Source of the DNA: Parvularculaceae bacterium
Lineage (GTDB): Bacteria; Pseudomonadota; Alphaproteobacteria; Caulobacterales; Parvularculaceae
NCBI GenBank assembly: GCA_028284065.1
Contig: JANQSJ010000008.1
Span: forward strand, 248,001-312,000
Direction of reading: 5' to 3'
Length of the DNA stretch: 64,000 bases
Positions 8,579 to 17,224 of this stretch are shown here, one piece after another. Within the stretch, counting starts at the first letter, position 1, and each line of letters begins with the position of its first letter. The translations under genes were made by a program, and so were the position numbers. Under the pieces are notes generated by a model. It was not told the origin of the DNA, made no database searches, and worked only from the letters and a program-made list of their open reading frames with translations.

Positions 8579-9268
8579 TCATGCGGTGTCGAGGGCGTAC
8601 CCGGCTGATCGGACCGTGCGTATCGGGTCGCCTTCGGCGGCCTTGCGCAGAGCCTTGCGAAGCCGCCCCACATGAACGTCGACCGTCCGCACCTCAACGA
8701 ACACATCCGACCCCCAGACGGCGTTCAGAAGCTGCTCGCGCGAAAACACCCGCCCCGGGTGCTGGATCAGATGGTCGAGCAGGCGAAACTCCGTCGGGCC
8801 TAGATGCACTTCCCGCTCGGCGCGCCACACGCGGTGTCCGGAACGGTCGATCCGGATGTCGCCGTGGATGACTTCACTGTCCACAAGCGCGGGCCGGATG
8901 CGGCGCAGGACGGCGCGCATCCGGGCGATAAGCTCTAAAGGCGAAAACGGCTTGGTCAGATAATCGTCGGCGCCGATTTCAAGGCCCCTGATGCGGTCGG
9001 CCTCCTCGGATCGCGCCGTCAGCATAATCACCGGAATATTGCCGGTTTCAGGATTGGAGCGCAGGCGACGACAGACCTCAACGCCTGAAATCGTCGGCAA
9101 CATCCAGTCGAGGATCACGATATCCGGCTGCGCCTCCTCAACCTTAAGAAGCGCCTCCTCGCCCTCGCTAACGATAATGACGTCGAAATCCTCTTTGCCA
9201 AGATTGTATTCAAGGAGGGTCGCGATCGCCTCCTCATCTTCGACCACAAGGACGCGCGTTTTGGCCAT
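8579..9268 (-). CDS. phoB: Phosphate regulon response regulator PhoB
   Basis: An OmpR-family DNA-binding response regulator that activates phosphate-starvation genes when phosphorylated by PhoR. The 229 residues comprise a receiver domain (acidic pocket VVEDEE, phospho-acceptor Asp54 in VILDWMLP, conserved Lys in DDYLTKPF near residue 105) and a winged-helix domain (LGPTEFRLLDHLIQHPG, then RTVDVHVGRLRKAL). The ATG at 9268 is preceded by GGTGGAAG. Longer reading upstream to 9415 lacks family similarity. It follows phoU on the same strand and converges with gcrA. Confidence 0.94.
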   Translation of the reverse strand: MAKTRVLVVEDEEAIATLLEYNLGKEDFDVIIVSEGEEALLKVEEAQPDIVILDWMLPTISGVEVCRRLRSNPETGNIPVIMLTARSEEADRIRGLEIGADDYLTKPFSPLELIARMRAVLRRIRPALVDSEVIHGDIRIDRSGHRVWRAEREVHLGPTEFRLLDHLIQHPGRVFSREQLLNAVWGSDVFVEVRTVDVHVGRLRKALRKAAEGDPIRTVRSAGYALDTA

Positions 9269-9374
9269 GACTTCCACCCCGCCGCCAGTCCGGCGGGCCC
9301 CAAAATAGCCTCGGCGCAAGTCTTCGGCCCGACCTCCGTGCGGCCCAGACCAGTCGGCGGCTGATCGTCGGGCG

Positions 9375-10109
9375 CTATTGGTCAGTTGAAGCGGCCTCGC
9401 CGGGGCGCGAGACAATCGTCATCGGGGTTTCATCGCCTTTCGGGCGGTCGTTCGTCAACGCCTTGCCGGTCACCAGCATGTACAGCGCCTCGGCGATGTT
9501 CGTCGCATGGTCTCCGACCCGCTCAAAATTCTTGGAAATGAACACAAGATGCGTGCAGGCGTTCACCTGTGCTGCGTCCCGCATCATCGCCTGTAGGGTC
9601 TCATTGAAGAGCGAGTTGTATAGCTCGTCGATATTATCGTCAGCGCCCCAGACCGCGCGCGCGACCTCCACGTTTCGGCCGGAAAAAGCGTCGAGCACAT
9701 TCGAAAGCTGCAGGAGGCTCTGCCGGCCCATCCCCGCAACCCCGCTCGCAACGGCGAGCGCCTTCGGCTCTTCGCTGAGGACGAGCGTCCGCTTCGCGAC
9801 GTTCTTGGCGAGATCGCCGACCCGCTCCAGATCGCCCGCGACCTTGATCGCGGCCACCGCCTCGCGCACGCCAAGCGCGTCCAGGCGCTCCTCGCTCAGC
9901 ATCGCAATGGCCTCGGCCTCAATAAGGCGGTGAGCGTCGTCGACGCGCGCGTCATCCGCGATCGCCTGCCTGGCGAGCGCAACGTCGCGGCGTTCGAAGG
10001 CGGTGATCGCGTCGCTAAGCTGCGCTTCGGCGAGCGCGCCCAGCTGCGACAGCTCCACCTGCAGCGCGCGGCGTCGAGGCAGCTCGGTCCGCCCCGGCAA
10101 CACGACCAT
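9375..10109 (-). CDS. phoU: Phosphate signalling protein PhoU
   Basis: Negative regulator that links the Pst phosphate transporter to PhoR. The 244-residue all-helical protein has two PhoU repeats, each with the metal-binding pattern: DLERVGDLAKNVAKR in the first half and NFERVGDHATNIAEA in the second. I chose the ATG at 10109 because a perfect GGAGG lies 6 bases before it; ATG and TTG codons slightly upstream have no such site. It sits between phoR and phoB, where alphaproteobacteria usually also carry pstSCAB, which are absent here. Confidence 0.94.
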   Translation of the reverse strand: MVVLPGRTELPRRRALQVELSQLGALAEAQLSDAITAFERRDVALARQAIADDARVDDAHRLIEAEAIAMLSEERLDALGVREAVAAIKVAGDLERVGDLAKNVAKRTLVLSEEPKALAVASGVAGMGRQSLLQLSNVLDAFSGRNVEVARAVWGADDNIDELYNSLFNETLQAMMRDAAQVNACTHLVFISKNFERVGDHATNIAEALYMLVTGKALTNDRPKGDETPMTIVSRPGEAASTDQ

Positions 10110-10359
10110 GAAATCCTCCAATCGCATCAACGCGTCCTACCGTCTTTGAGCCGCTTTTGTGACACTTATCATCGCGGCGCGGTCACTTGCGGCGAAATGC
10201 GCCCCCGGAAGCGCGCGCCCCGTCGAATTGCGCCGCCAAAGCAATTGATTAGGCGAACGCCCGGCGCACCAGGCCTTTGCGTCAGGAAAACGCAATGGCG
10301 GCGCACAATGTGCGCATCTGAGGCGAAAATCAAGGTTTCGGCCCGCGCTTTGGCCGACC

Positions 10360-11988
10360 TCAGGGCCGCGCCGCGTCAGCGAAGCCGAACTCGTCCGGCG
10401 CGCCGCCGCCGTCGATCGGGCCGTTACCAGCAGGATTTGGCGCTGAAGGCGGAAAGTAGCAGGTGAACGCGGCGCCTGCGCCGACGGCGCTTTCCACATA
10501 GAGCCCCGCCTTGTGGCGATTGAGGATGTGCTTGACGATCGCGAGGCCAAGACCGGTGCCGCCCGCTTTTTTGCTGTCCTCAACGCTGACGCGGTAGAAA
10601 CGCTCAGTCAGTCGCGGCAGCGCGGCCCGCGGTATGCCGGCCCCATGGTCGCGCACCTGGACATAGCCGATGCGCGCCGTCGGCAGATTGTTGCGGGCCG
10701 CGAACTGCTCGACGCCATCGCCGATCCGATTGACGCCCACGCCGCCTTCGGAGGCCTCGTCCGGCGGCGGCGCTTCAAATGCAGGCGCCGGCCCTGAGCC
10801 GACCCGCACCTCGACCTGCGCCTTTTCGCCCCCATAGCGCACCGCATTGTCGACGAGGTTCTGGACGGCCTGAAGGAGCTGGTCCCGATCGCCCTCCACC
10901 ATCACGCCGTCAGCTTCACGGCACGCGAACTCAACCTTTGCGCCGCGCGCCGCAAACAAGGGCGCAGATCCTTCAAGCACTTCCTGCGTGACCTGACACA
11001 GGTCGATCGGCTCGCGCGGCCGCACATGCTCCTGCAGCTCAATCCGCGACAGCGACATGAGATCGCTCACCAGCCGCTGCATGCGTTCGCCCTGACCCTG
11101 CATGATCGCGAGAAACCGCTCCTGCGCTTCCGGGTCGGCCTTGGCGTGTCCGCGCAGCGTTTCGATGAAGCCGAGCAAAGAGGCGAGCGGCGTGCGCAGC
11201 TCATGGCTCGCCGCCGCGATGAAGTCGACGCGCATCCGTTCGACGCGCCGCTCGCTCGTCAGGTCACGGATATAAATCATTACCCGCGTCGGCGCGCCAA
11301 GGGCCGCATCGCGCTCCTTCAAGGGCGCGACGAACGCGCGGCTGAAGCGCTCCACCGCGCCTGTCGTCGTGAAATCGACCGCCCGCGCCGATGCGCCCGC
11401 CGCCACTTCCTGCACTGCCTCATACACCGCGGGCGCCCTCAGCACCGACGTGAAATGGCGCTCTTCCAGAGGCGCCGCGTCGACGAGCTCCTCCGCCGCA
11501 AGATTCGCAAGCTCCACCACTCCCGCCGCATCGAGAATGAAAAGCGGCTCCGGAAGGGACTGCGCGACGCCGCGCACAAGGCGCAGGCTCTCAAGTTCGG
11601 CGGCCTGGGAGCGCAACTCCGTTTCGATGACACGCTGAACCGGGGCCGCCCAGGCGCGCGCGGAAGACAGTCGGTAGCGCAGCAATAGCGACATGACGAA
11701 GGCCGCCCAGGCGGCGGGCGCAATCCAGACATTGCTCGCCGCGCCGTAAAACTCCACGACGATAAGCACGCCGGCGGCGATCGCCATCGCCCAAAGGAAG
11801 TCGCGCTTGCGCACCTCCAGAGCCGTTTCGCGGATAAGGCTCGGCAGGTCCTTGTCGGACCTCGGGGCGCCCGCCCCGGGCGCTTCGTCCTCCCGCCCGT
11901 ATGCGCGCGGCGCGTCGTTACTGTTCACGTCGCCCTCCCCATCTGCCACTCCGGCTTGTCCGCCTCGCCGCGCCGCATCCTGTTTCAC
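10360..11988 (-). CDS. phoR: Phosphate regulon sensor histidine kinase PhoR
   Basis: Membrane sensor kinase that phosphorylates PhoB. The 542 residues run as follows: an acidic, Gly/Ala-rich cytoplasmic N-terminus (1-60), two transmembrane helices (about 64-80 and 88-104) with almost no periplasmic loop, a PAS-like domain (about 135-245), the H box with phospho-acceptor His262 in ASHELRTPLAS, the N box NLVDNAVRYGG, and the G box GTGLGLAIVKHIL. The catalytic domain carries a Pro/Glu-rich insertion between the N box and G1 (APAFEAPPPDEA). The short periplasmic loop fits PhoR, which senses phosphate through Pst/PhoU. Confidence 0.92.
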   Translation of the reverse strand: MKQDAARRGGQAGVADGEGDVNSNDAPRAYGREDEAPGAGAPRSDKDLPSLIRETALEVRKRDFLWAMAIAAGVLIVVEFYGAASNVWIAPAAWAAFVMSLLLRYRLSSARAWAAPVQRVIETELRSQAAELESLRLVRGVAQSLPEPLFILDAAGVVELANLAAEELVDAAPLEERHFTSVLRAPAVYEAVQEVAAGASARAVDFTTTGAVERFSRAFVAPLKERDAALGAPTRVMIYIRDLTSERRVERMRVDFIAAASHELRTPLASLLGFIETLRGHAKADPEAQERFLAIMQGQGERMQRLVSDLMSLSRIELQEHVRPREPIDLCQVTQEVLEGSAPLFAARGAKVEFACREADGVMVEGDRDQLLQAVQNLVDNAVRYGGEKAQVEVRVGSGPAPAFEAPPPDEASEGGVGVNRIGDGVEQFAARNNLPTARIGYVQVRDHGAGIPRAALPRLTERFYRVSVEDSKKAGGTGLGLAIVKHILNRHKAGLYVESAVGAGAAFTCYFPPSAPNPAGNGPIDGGGAPDEFGFADAARP

Positions 11989-12321
11989 CTCGCTTGGGCG
12001 GCGGCCGCTCGTCGGTCGGAAGGAACCGAAACGGCCGGCGCTCTCCTATTTTGACGCCGCGTCCTTCTCCGCCGCAATCCGAACGCCAATCTTCCGCTCC
12101 GGAACCTACAGCGGCGGCGCGCCGTCGCCCAGCGCTTCGCGTTGGAAGCGCCGCAAATTGACGCCACGGCCGATGGCCTTCGCGGCCACGCCGCGCGGTT
12201 TACGGATTTTCAGCTGACCAATCTTACAGGCGGGACGACTGGCCGGCATTGGCGGCCGCCGGGGCCGCGATCCCGAATTCTGGCCCCTCCTTTGCGAAAC
12301 CCGCCGCGCCGGGCGGCGCAA
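11989..12321. other. Intergenic region upstream of phoR, with a possible gene remnant
   Basis: 333 bases between phoR and the next minus-strand gene. On the minus strand one frame from about 12231 down to 12046 reads like protein (KIGQLKIRKPRGVAAKAIG, NLRRFQREALGDG, then KIGVRIAAEKDAASK) but has an in-frame TAG at 12106-12108 and no good start. It could be a decayed small gene or chance. No other feature is clear; the phoR promoter must lie here. Confidence 0.3.
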
Positions 12322-12777
12322 TCAGTTCGACGGGCGCAGCAACGCGAAGACAAGGCCGCCAAGACCGCCCGCGACGCCTTGCAGCGCGAGGCCATAGGCG
12401 TCGCGCGCGCCGCCGATCGCGCCCGTGCCGCCGCCGAACATGACATTGTTGATAAGGTGAATGACGCCCGCCAGCGCCGCCGCGCCGGCGATCGGATAGG
12501 CGACGGGCGCCAGGGGCCGCAAGATGCGCTTCACGACGAAGGCGACGGCGAACCCGATCGCCAGAGCGATCGCCGCGATCATCCCAAAGGACGGCGCGCC
12601 GTCGAGGGCGAGGCCCCGCAGATTGTCGATATAGGTCGCCGCCTGCTGTCCCGGCGTATAGACCGCGCCGATCGCCGCCTGCTTGGCGATTACCTGCTGC
12701 GTATAGAACGCCGACGATGCGGCGACGGCCGCGACCGCCGCCAACAGGAAGGCGATCGCCGTTCGAATTATCCCCAT
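12322..12777 (-). CDS. Hypothetical membrane protein
   Basis: A 151-residue protein with about four hydrophobic segments (near residues 5-22, 62-82, 91-110 and 128-147), so probably an inner-membrane protein. The first segment could be an uncleaved signal, followed by a periplasmic-looking stretch rich in Gln and Tyr. I do not recognise the family. The ATG at 12777 has a good GAGGGG site 7 bases upstream. It lies upstream of phoR on the same strand but 333 bases away, so co-transcription is uncertain. Confidence 0.75.
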   Translation of the reverse strand: MGIIRTAIAFLLAAVAAVAASSAFYTQQVIAKQAAIGAVYTPGQQAATYIDNLRGLALDGAPSFGMIAAIALAIGFAVAFVVKRILRPLAPVAYPIAGAAALAGVIHLINNVMFGGGTGAIGGARDAYGLALQGVAGGLGGLVFALLRPSN

Positions 12778-12913
12778 GTCGACGCCCCTCGTTCTTGTAT
12801 TCTTGCGCGCGTGGATGATCCCACCTCATCATCCGCCCGTCTAGGCCGCCCTTGCCTGCGCGGCGATCGACGCCTACGCAATGGGTCTTCGTGAGCCACC
12901 AGAGGACACGCCG

Positions 12914-14143
12914 ATGTCGACGCAAGCCAAGAAATCAGCCGCAAAATCCGCCGTCGCCGCGCTGCCGATCCTGATCGGCGGTCTCGCGCTCGCCGCGTGC
13001 TCCGGAGGGGCGGAAGCGACCGCGCCTGCGGCGGGGGCCGCGAAAGGCGGCGGCGATCCGGCGCTGCAGAAAACGCTCGCCGAGCCTGCGCCCGAGGGCG
13101 CGCTCGACCTCAATATCGAGACGCTCGCCGAAGGGCTCGAAAACCCCTGGGCGATCGCCTTTCTCCCCGACGGGGACATTCTCATCTCCGAACGCCCCGG
13201 CCGCATTCGCATCGTCCGCGACGGCGCGCTCGTCGAGACGCCGGTTGAAGGGGCGCCGGAGGTTGTGGCCTGGAACCAGGGCGGGCTCTTCGATATTCTA
13301 CCGCACCCGGACTTTTCGGAGAACCGCACGCTCTTCATCGCGTACGCCAACGGCACGCGCGAGGCGAACGCGACGCGCATCGCACGGGCGACCTTCGACG
13401 GCGCGAGCCTCAGCGACGTAACGCCGATTTTCGACGCCATCCCGGCGAAGGACACCGGGCACCATTTCGGCGGCAAGCTCGTCTGGGGTCCCGACGACAA
13501 GATCTATCTCACCGTGGGCGAAGGCTCGAAATACAAGGAGCGCGCCCAGGAAATGGAGACGAGTTTCGGCGCCGTCATCCGCATCAACGAAGACGGCTCG
13601 ATCCCCGACGACAACCCGGACTTCGGCCCGGGCGCGGCGCCGGGGCTTTACTCCAAAGGCCACCGCAATCCGCAAGGACTCGCCTATGACGCCGGCCGAG
13701 GCGTCCTTTGGGAGAATGAGCACGGCCCCCGCGGCGGCGACGAGATCAATATCGTCGAGCCCGGCGTGAACTATGGCTGGCCGCTCGCGTCCTACGGCAT
13801 CGACTATAACGGCGCGCGGATTACGCCGTTTACGGAATATGAGGGCACGCGGCAGCCCTTCAAATACTGGACGCCGTCAATCGCGCCGTCGGGCCTTGCG
13901 GTCTATCGCGGCGACGTTTTCCCCGCCGACTGGGACGGCGATCTTCTTGTTGGCGCGCTGGCGGGCGCGGCTCTCCACCGGGTCGACCTTGACGGCGAGA
14001 CCGAGGTCGGCGAGGAGCGCTACGATATTGGCGGCAGGGTGCGCGACGTGCGCGTCGGACCCGACGGCGCGATCTACGCGACCACCGAAGCGCGCGGCGG
14101 CGATCCAGTGGGCAAGCTCCTGCGCATCACGCCGGCCGGGTAA
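12914..14143 (+). CDS. PQQ-dependent sugar dehydrogenase, lipoprotein
   Basis: A soluble aldose dehydrogenase of the six-bladed beta-propeller family (GdhB/YliI type), expected to oxidise sugars in the periplasm using pyrroloquinoline quinone. The 409-residue protein starts at the ATG at 12914 (AGAGGA 9 bases upstream) and has a lipoprotein signal ending LALAAC, then an Ala/Gly linker. Family motifs: ENPWAIAFLPDGDILISE, the His of GHHFGGKLVW, KGHRNPQGLAYD, ENEHGPRGGDEIN and PGVNYGWPLASYG. Sugar preference is not readable. It converges with the BCCT transporter gene. Confidence 0.9.
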   Translation: MSTQAKKSAAKSAVAALPILIGGLALAACSGGAEATAPAAGAAKGGGDPALQKTLAEPAPEGALDLNIETLAEGLENPWAIAFLPDGDILISERPGRIRIVRDGALVETPVEGAPEVVAWNQGGLFDILPHPDFSENRTLFIAYANGTREANATRIARATFDGASLSDVTPIFDAIPAKDTGHHFGGKLVWGPDDKIYLTVGEGSKYKERAQEMETSFGAVIRINEDGSIPDDNPDFGPGAAPGLYSKGHRNPQGLAYDAGRGVLWENEHGPRGGDEINIVEPGVNYGWPLASYGIDYNGARITPFTEYEGTRQPFKYWTPSIAPSGLAVYRGDVFPADWDGDLLVGALAGAALHRVDLDGETEVGEERYDIGGRVRDVRVGPDGAIYATTEARGGDPVGKLLRITPAG

Positions 14144-14170
14144 AGACGCGCCCACGCCTGACGAAAGGCC

Positions 14171-15793
14171 TCAGCGCGGCGCGTCTGACGCGCCGCGGGC
14201 GTCCGGATGCTGATTAATAGCGGCGGCGGGCTGCGCCATCAGTCGCGCAAGCGCCACAAGCGACCCGATCAGAATAAGAAGCCCCGGCGCGCCGCCGAGA
14301 TTGGACAGCATGCGCACCCCGTCGACGCCGTTGGTCGCGGTCATCAGCCAGGCGACCGCGCCGATCAGGACGCCCCAGAACACCTTGATCCAGAGCCCCT
14401 CGCCGGCCGCTTCTTCCGCCTGCCGCTCAGGCGCCAGACACACGCTCGCAATCGAATGGGTGTTGGAGTCCATCGCGGTGACGAAAGAGACAAAGGTCGT
14501 GAACAGAAAGATCGCGACCATGACCGCCGCAAGCGGCAATGCGCCGAGCACGGCGTAAATGACGCCTTCGGGCCCCCGCGCCTCGAGCGCAGCAGTCACC
14601 GCGCCGCCGGACGCCTCATCAATGCCGATCGCCGCGCCGCCGAAGATCGACATCCACACGACGCCGAATACCGCCGGCAGGACCATGGTGAAAAGGACGA
14701 ATTCCCGCACCGTGTAGCCGACGGAGATCCGCCCCAGGAACAACGCCGTGATCGGCGCCCAGGCCGCCCAGTTGGCGAAATAGAACATCGTCCAATCGCG
14801 CCGCCACTGATCGTCGCCTGCGCCTGGCAACGGCGCCGAGCGAGGCAGGAACGTCGCCGCGTACTCGCCGACCCCGGCGGCTGAAGCGGAGAGTATCTTT
14901 ATCGTCGGCCCGGCGAAAAGAACGAACGCCGCCAGCAAAAAGAAAAACCGGATGTTGACGTCCGATAGAATGCGGATGCCGCGCTGCAGCCCGCTGATCG
15001 ACGACACGACGAATGTCATAACGATCGCCATGCTGACGATGAGGCGGGCGAGCGGGCCGTCAGGCAGGCCGAACGTCGACGCAAGGCCGTCGGCCAGCGT
15101 CATCATGCCGGCGCCGAGCGAGGCGGCGACGCCCGCGGTAAGCGCGAAAAGCGCGATTGCGTCGAGAAACGCCGCGCCCTTGCCCTTCGCGGCGTCGCCG
15201 ATGGCGAAACGCATTGGCGCGCTTAAGGAATAGGGCCTGCCGAAATTGTAATAGGCGAGCGCGAAAGCGAGCGCCGGCGCGGCGTACATGGCGTAGGGCG
15301 TAAACGACCAGTGCAGATAGAGCGTCGCCAGCGAAAAGCGCGCCGCCTCGGGCGTGCGCGCCTCGGCGCCCGAAAAAGCGGGCGGCCCATTGAAGTGCAT
15401 GATCGGCTCAGCGACGCCCCAGAAGAGGATGCCGGTCGCGATTGTGGTACACAGAGTAATGGAGAACCAGTTCCAGCGGCTGAGGATTGGCAGAGCGGCC
15501 GCGCCGCCAATGCGCACGCCGCCCAAGGGCGAGACGACGACAGCGAGCATGGTGAGGACGGCCGCGAATGAGCCGAACGAAAACGCCCATCCGACGGTGT
15601 CCAGGACGCCCTCATGCGCCGCCGTCGCGACCGCCAGAAACCCGTCGAAATCAATGAGGCTCGCGGCGACGGCGCCGAGGAGGATCAGCGCCGGCGGCCA
15701 GAAGACGAGGGGACGGATGCGCCGGAACGCGGCGAATATCGGCGGCGTCGATGCGAGCGGGCGGGATTGGCTCGGCGTGTCGGACTGAGAGAT
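14171..15793 (-). CDS. BCCT family transporter (start codon uncertain, possible frameshift)
   Basis: Sodium- or proton-coupled transporter of the betaine/carnitine/choline family, inner membrane. Recognisable segments: ILFWGVAEPIMHF, LHWSFTPYAMYA, and the substrate-site helix around MFYFANWAAWAPITALFLGRIS. The first ATG in frame, at 15550, would remove the first transmembrane helix. The frame stays open and protein-like upstream (RRIRPLVFWPPALILLG and onward) back to a stop at 15836-15838, but that stretch holds no ATG, GTG or TTG. The coordinates given assume an ATC start at 15793, which has GGAGAAG about 5 bases upstream and gives 540 residues. Alternatives are a one-base indel joining the ATG at 15824 in another frame, or a disrupted gene. 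The usual Trp-rich box of helix 8 is partly replaced by Phe, Asn and Ala, so the substrate may not be betaine or choline. Confidence 0.7.
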   Translation of the reverse strand: MSQSDTPSQSRPLASTPPIFAAFRRIRPLVFWPPALILLGAVAASLIDFDGFLAVATAAHEGVLDTVGWAFSFGSFAAVLTMLAVVVSPLGGVRIGGAAALPILSRWNWFSITLCTTIATGILFWGVAEPIMHFNGPPAFSGAEARTPEAARFSLATLYLHWSFTPYAMYAAPALAFALAYYNFGRPYSLSAPMRFAIGDAAKGKGAAFLDAIALFALTAGVAASLGAGMMTLADGLASTFGLPDGPLARLIVSMAIVMTFVVSSISGLQRGIRILSDVNIRFFFLLAAFVLFAGPTIKILSASAAGVGEYAATFLPRSAPLPGAGDDQWRRDWTMFYFANWAAWAPITALFLGRISVGYTVREFVLFTMVLPAVFGVVWMSIFGGAAIGIDEASGGAVTAALEARGPEGVIYAVLGALPLAAVMVAIFLFTTFVSFVTAMDSNTHSIASVCLAPERQAEEAAGEGLWIKVFWGVLIGAVAWLMTATNGVDGVRMLSNLGGAPGLLILIGSLVALARLMAQPAAAINQHPDARGASDAPR

Positions 15794-15933
15794 CGGTCTT
15801 CTCCGGCGGCGCGCCCGCCAGCATGCGACCGCAGGTCATTAGACCCGATCGGCCGCGACTACGCAAAAACCAACGGCCAGACAGCATTAGCGCCGGCAGT
15901 CGGCGCTGCGTCTTGCGTCAACGCCGACAGATT

Positions 15934-16131
15934 TCAGCCGTCGTCCTCGTCAATGATCGGGGTCGTTGACGGGTCGCCGTCATAGGCCTCCTCGAGAGGA
16001 TCAAACTTGCCGTCCCCTTCGACGATTTCATCGGCGGCGACTGCGCCCGCGCCAATGAGCGCGGCGACGCACCCAGACGATAGGGATGCGACGGCGACAA
16101 GAAACGACAACTGCGCAACACGTTTGATCAT
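15934..16131 (-). CDS. Small hypothetical lipoprotein
   Basis: A 65-residue secreted lipoprotein: signal peptide MIKRVAQLSFLVAVAS followed by the lipobox LSSGC (Cys about residue 21), a short Ala/Gly hydrophobic stretch, and an acidic tail (GDGKFDPLEEAYDGDPS, ending DEDDG). An AGGAAAAGG site precedes the ATG. It lies downstream of rpsP on the same strand, where rimM and trmD are often found. Function unknown. Confidence 0.72.
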   Translation of the reverse strand: MIKRVAQLSFLVAVASLSSGCVAALIGAGAVAADEIVEGDGKFDPLEEAYDGDPSTTPIIDEDDG

Positions 16132-16261
16132 GGCCTTTTCCTTTCAAGAAAGTCATCCGCCGCCGCCATGGCGACAGGTTGCATCAATACCGCCAGCCGG
16201 AGGCGCAATCCGAAGATCGCCCCGCCGACTTGACGATTTATTGACGGCCCGGACCGCGGAT

Positions 16262-16675
16262 TTATTCCGCGGCCGCCTCTTCGGCGGGCGCCTCTTCCGC
16301 CGGGGCGGCGGCGGCTTCTTCCTTGGCGGCTTTGGCGGCGGCTTCTTTTTCGGCCTTTTCCTCCGCGCGCTGCTTGGCTTTTTCGCCAGGCTCCGCCTTC
16401 TTCGGATTATTGCCGCGCTCCCACTTTACCAGATCCTGGGCGGCGAAGAAGCGCGCGACGCGGTCGGTGGGCTTGGCGCCGACGCCGAGCCAGTGCTTGG
16501 CGCGGTCGACGTCAAACTGGATGCGCTTTTCGTCATCCTTGGCGAGGAGCGGGTTGTACGCCCCAATTTTCTCGATGAAGCGGCCGTCCCGCGGCATGCG
16601 GCTGTCGGCGACGACAATCGAGTAGTAAGGGCGCTTCTTCGCGCCGCCCCGGGCGAGTCTTATCTTTAGGGACAT
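16262..16675 (-). CDS. rpsP: 30S ribosomal protein S16
   Basis: Small-subunit ribosomal protein that stabilises 16S rRNA folding. The N-terminal 80 residues are the complete S16 domain ([33 protein letters not shown]). A C-terminal extension of about 50 residues rich in Lys, Glu and Ala follows, common in alphaproteobacterial S16, making 137 residues in all. AAGGA lies 9 bases before the ATG. In the usual order ffh-rpsP-rimM-trmD-rplS this is the second gene; here an extra gene sits between ffh and rpsP, and rimM/trmD do not follow. Confidence 0.97.
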   Translation of the reverse strand: MSLKIRLARGGAKKRPYYSIVVADSRMPRDGRFIEKIGAYNPLLAKDDEKRIQFDVDRAKHWLGVGAKPTDRVARFFAAQDLVKWERGNNPKKAEPGEKAKQRAEEKAEKEAAAKAAKEEAAAAPAEEAPAEEAAAE

Positions 16676-16714
16676 GAGTTTTTCCTTCAGTTCGTTTGTG
16701 TACGGTTTTGTTAC

Positions 16715-17224
16715 CTAGACAGCGCCCTCTGGCAAAGCGCGAAAGTAACTTGCGTCCGCAGGAAGCGGCGAGGCGTCCTCGAGCACCTCTGTCATTACCG
16801 CCGCAAAATCCTTAGGGTATGACCTCGTCTTGAGGAAACGGATTGCCAATCGTTTGTCATGCGCCATCGCAGTCGCCTGTCGGCGCATAAAATCAAGGCA
16901 TTCGCGTTTCGGCACGAGGCGCTTCTTTTGGGCGCGATAAAAATCAAAGGCATTGTTAAGCCTAAATGCGAAAATGTTGGCCTTGAGCGCTAAGCCGTCG
17001 TCGTAGTCTATTTCATCGCCGTAAACAGCTTTTTCGAATGCCTCTCGAAGCTCACGATCTGTCAGGACACTCCGATTCATTTCCCGGGTCGCAAGGGCGA
17101 CACCGTTCGCGAAGACCTCTTCATCCCGTTTCTTAGTGTAGGAGAAGACACGCCAAGTAACCAAGCCGACCATAATGGAAGTAATTGCTTGCGCTAACGC
17201 AATCGCGAGTTCGATGCCGCTCAT
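16715..17224 (-). CDS. Hypothetical membrane-anchored protein between ffh and rpsP
   Basis: A 169-residue protein with one N-terminal hydrophobic helix (about residues 4-25) followed by a soluble, charged, probably helical domain (FSYTKKRDEEVF, DRELREAFEKAVYGDEIDY, RLNNAFDFYRAQKKRL). I do not recognise the family. The ATG overlaps the ffh stop as ATGA, and the ffh C-terminal Lys codons provide a strong GGGGGGAAG site, so it is translationally coupled to ffh. Codon choice is visibly richer in A and T than in ffh and rpsP, suggesting acquisition from elsewhere. Confidence 0.8.
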   Translation of the reverse strand: MSGIELAIALAQAITSIMVGLVTWRVFSYTKKRDEEVFANGVALATREMNRSVLTDRELREAFEKAVYGDEIDYDDGLALKANIFAFRLNNAFDFYRAQKKRLVPKRECLDFMRRQATAMAHDKRLAIRFLKTRSYPKDFAAVMTEVLEDASPLPADASYFRALPEGAV

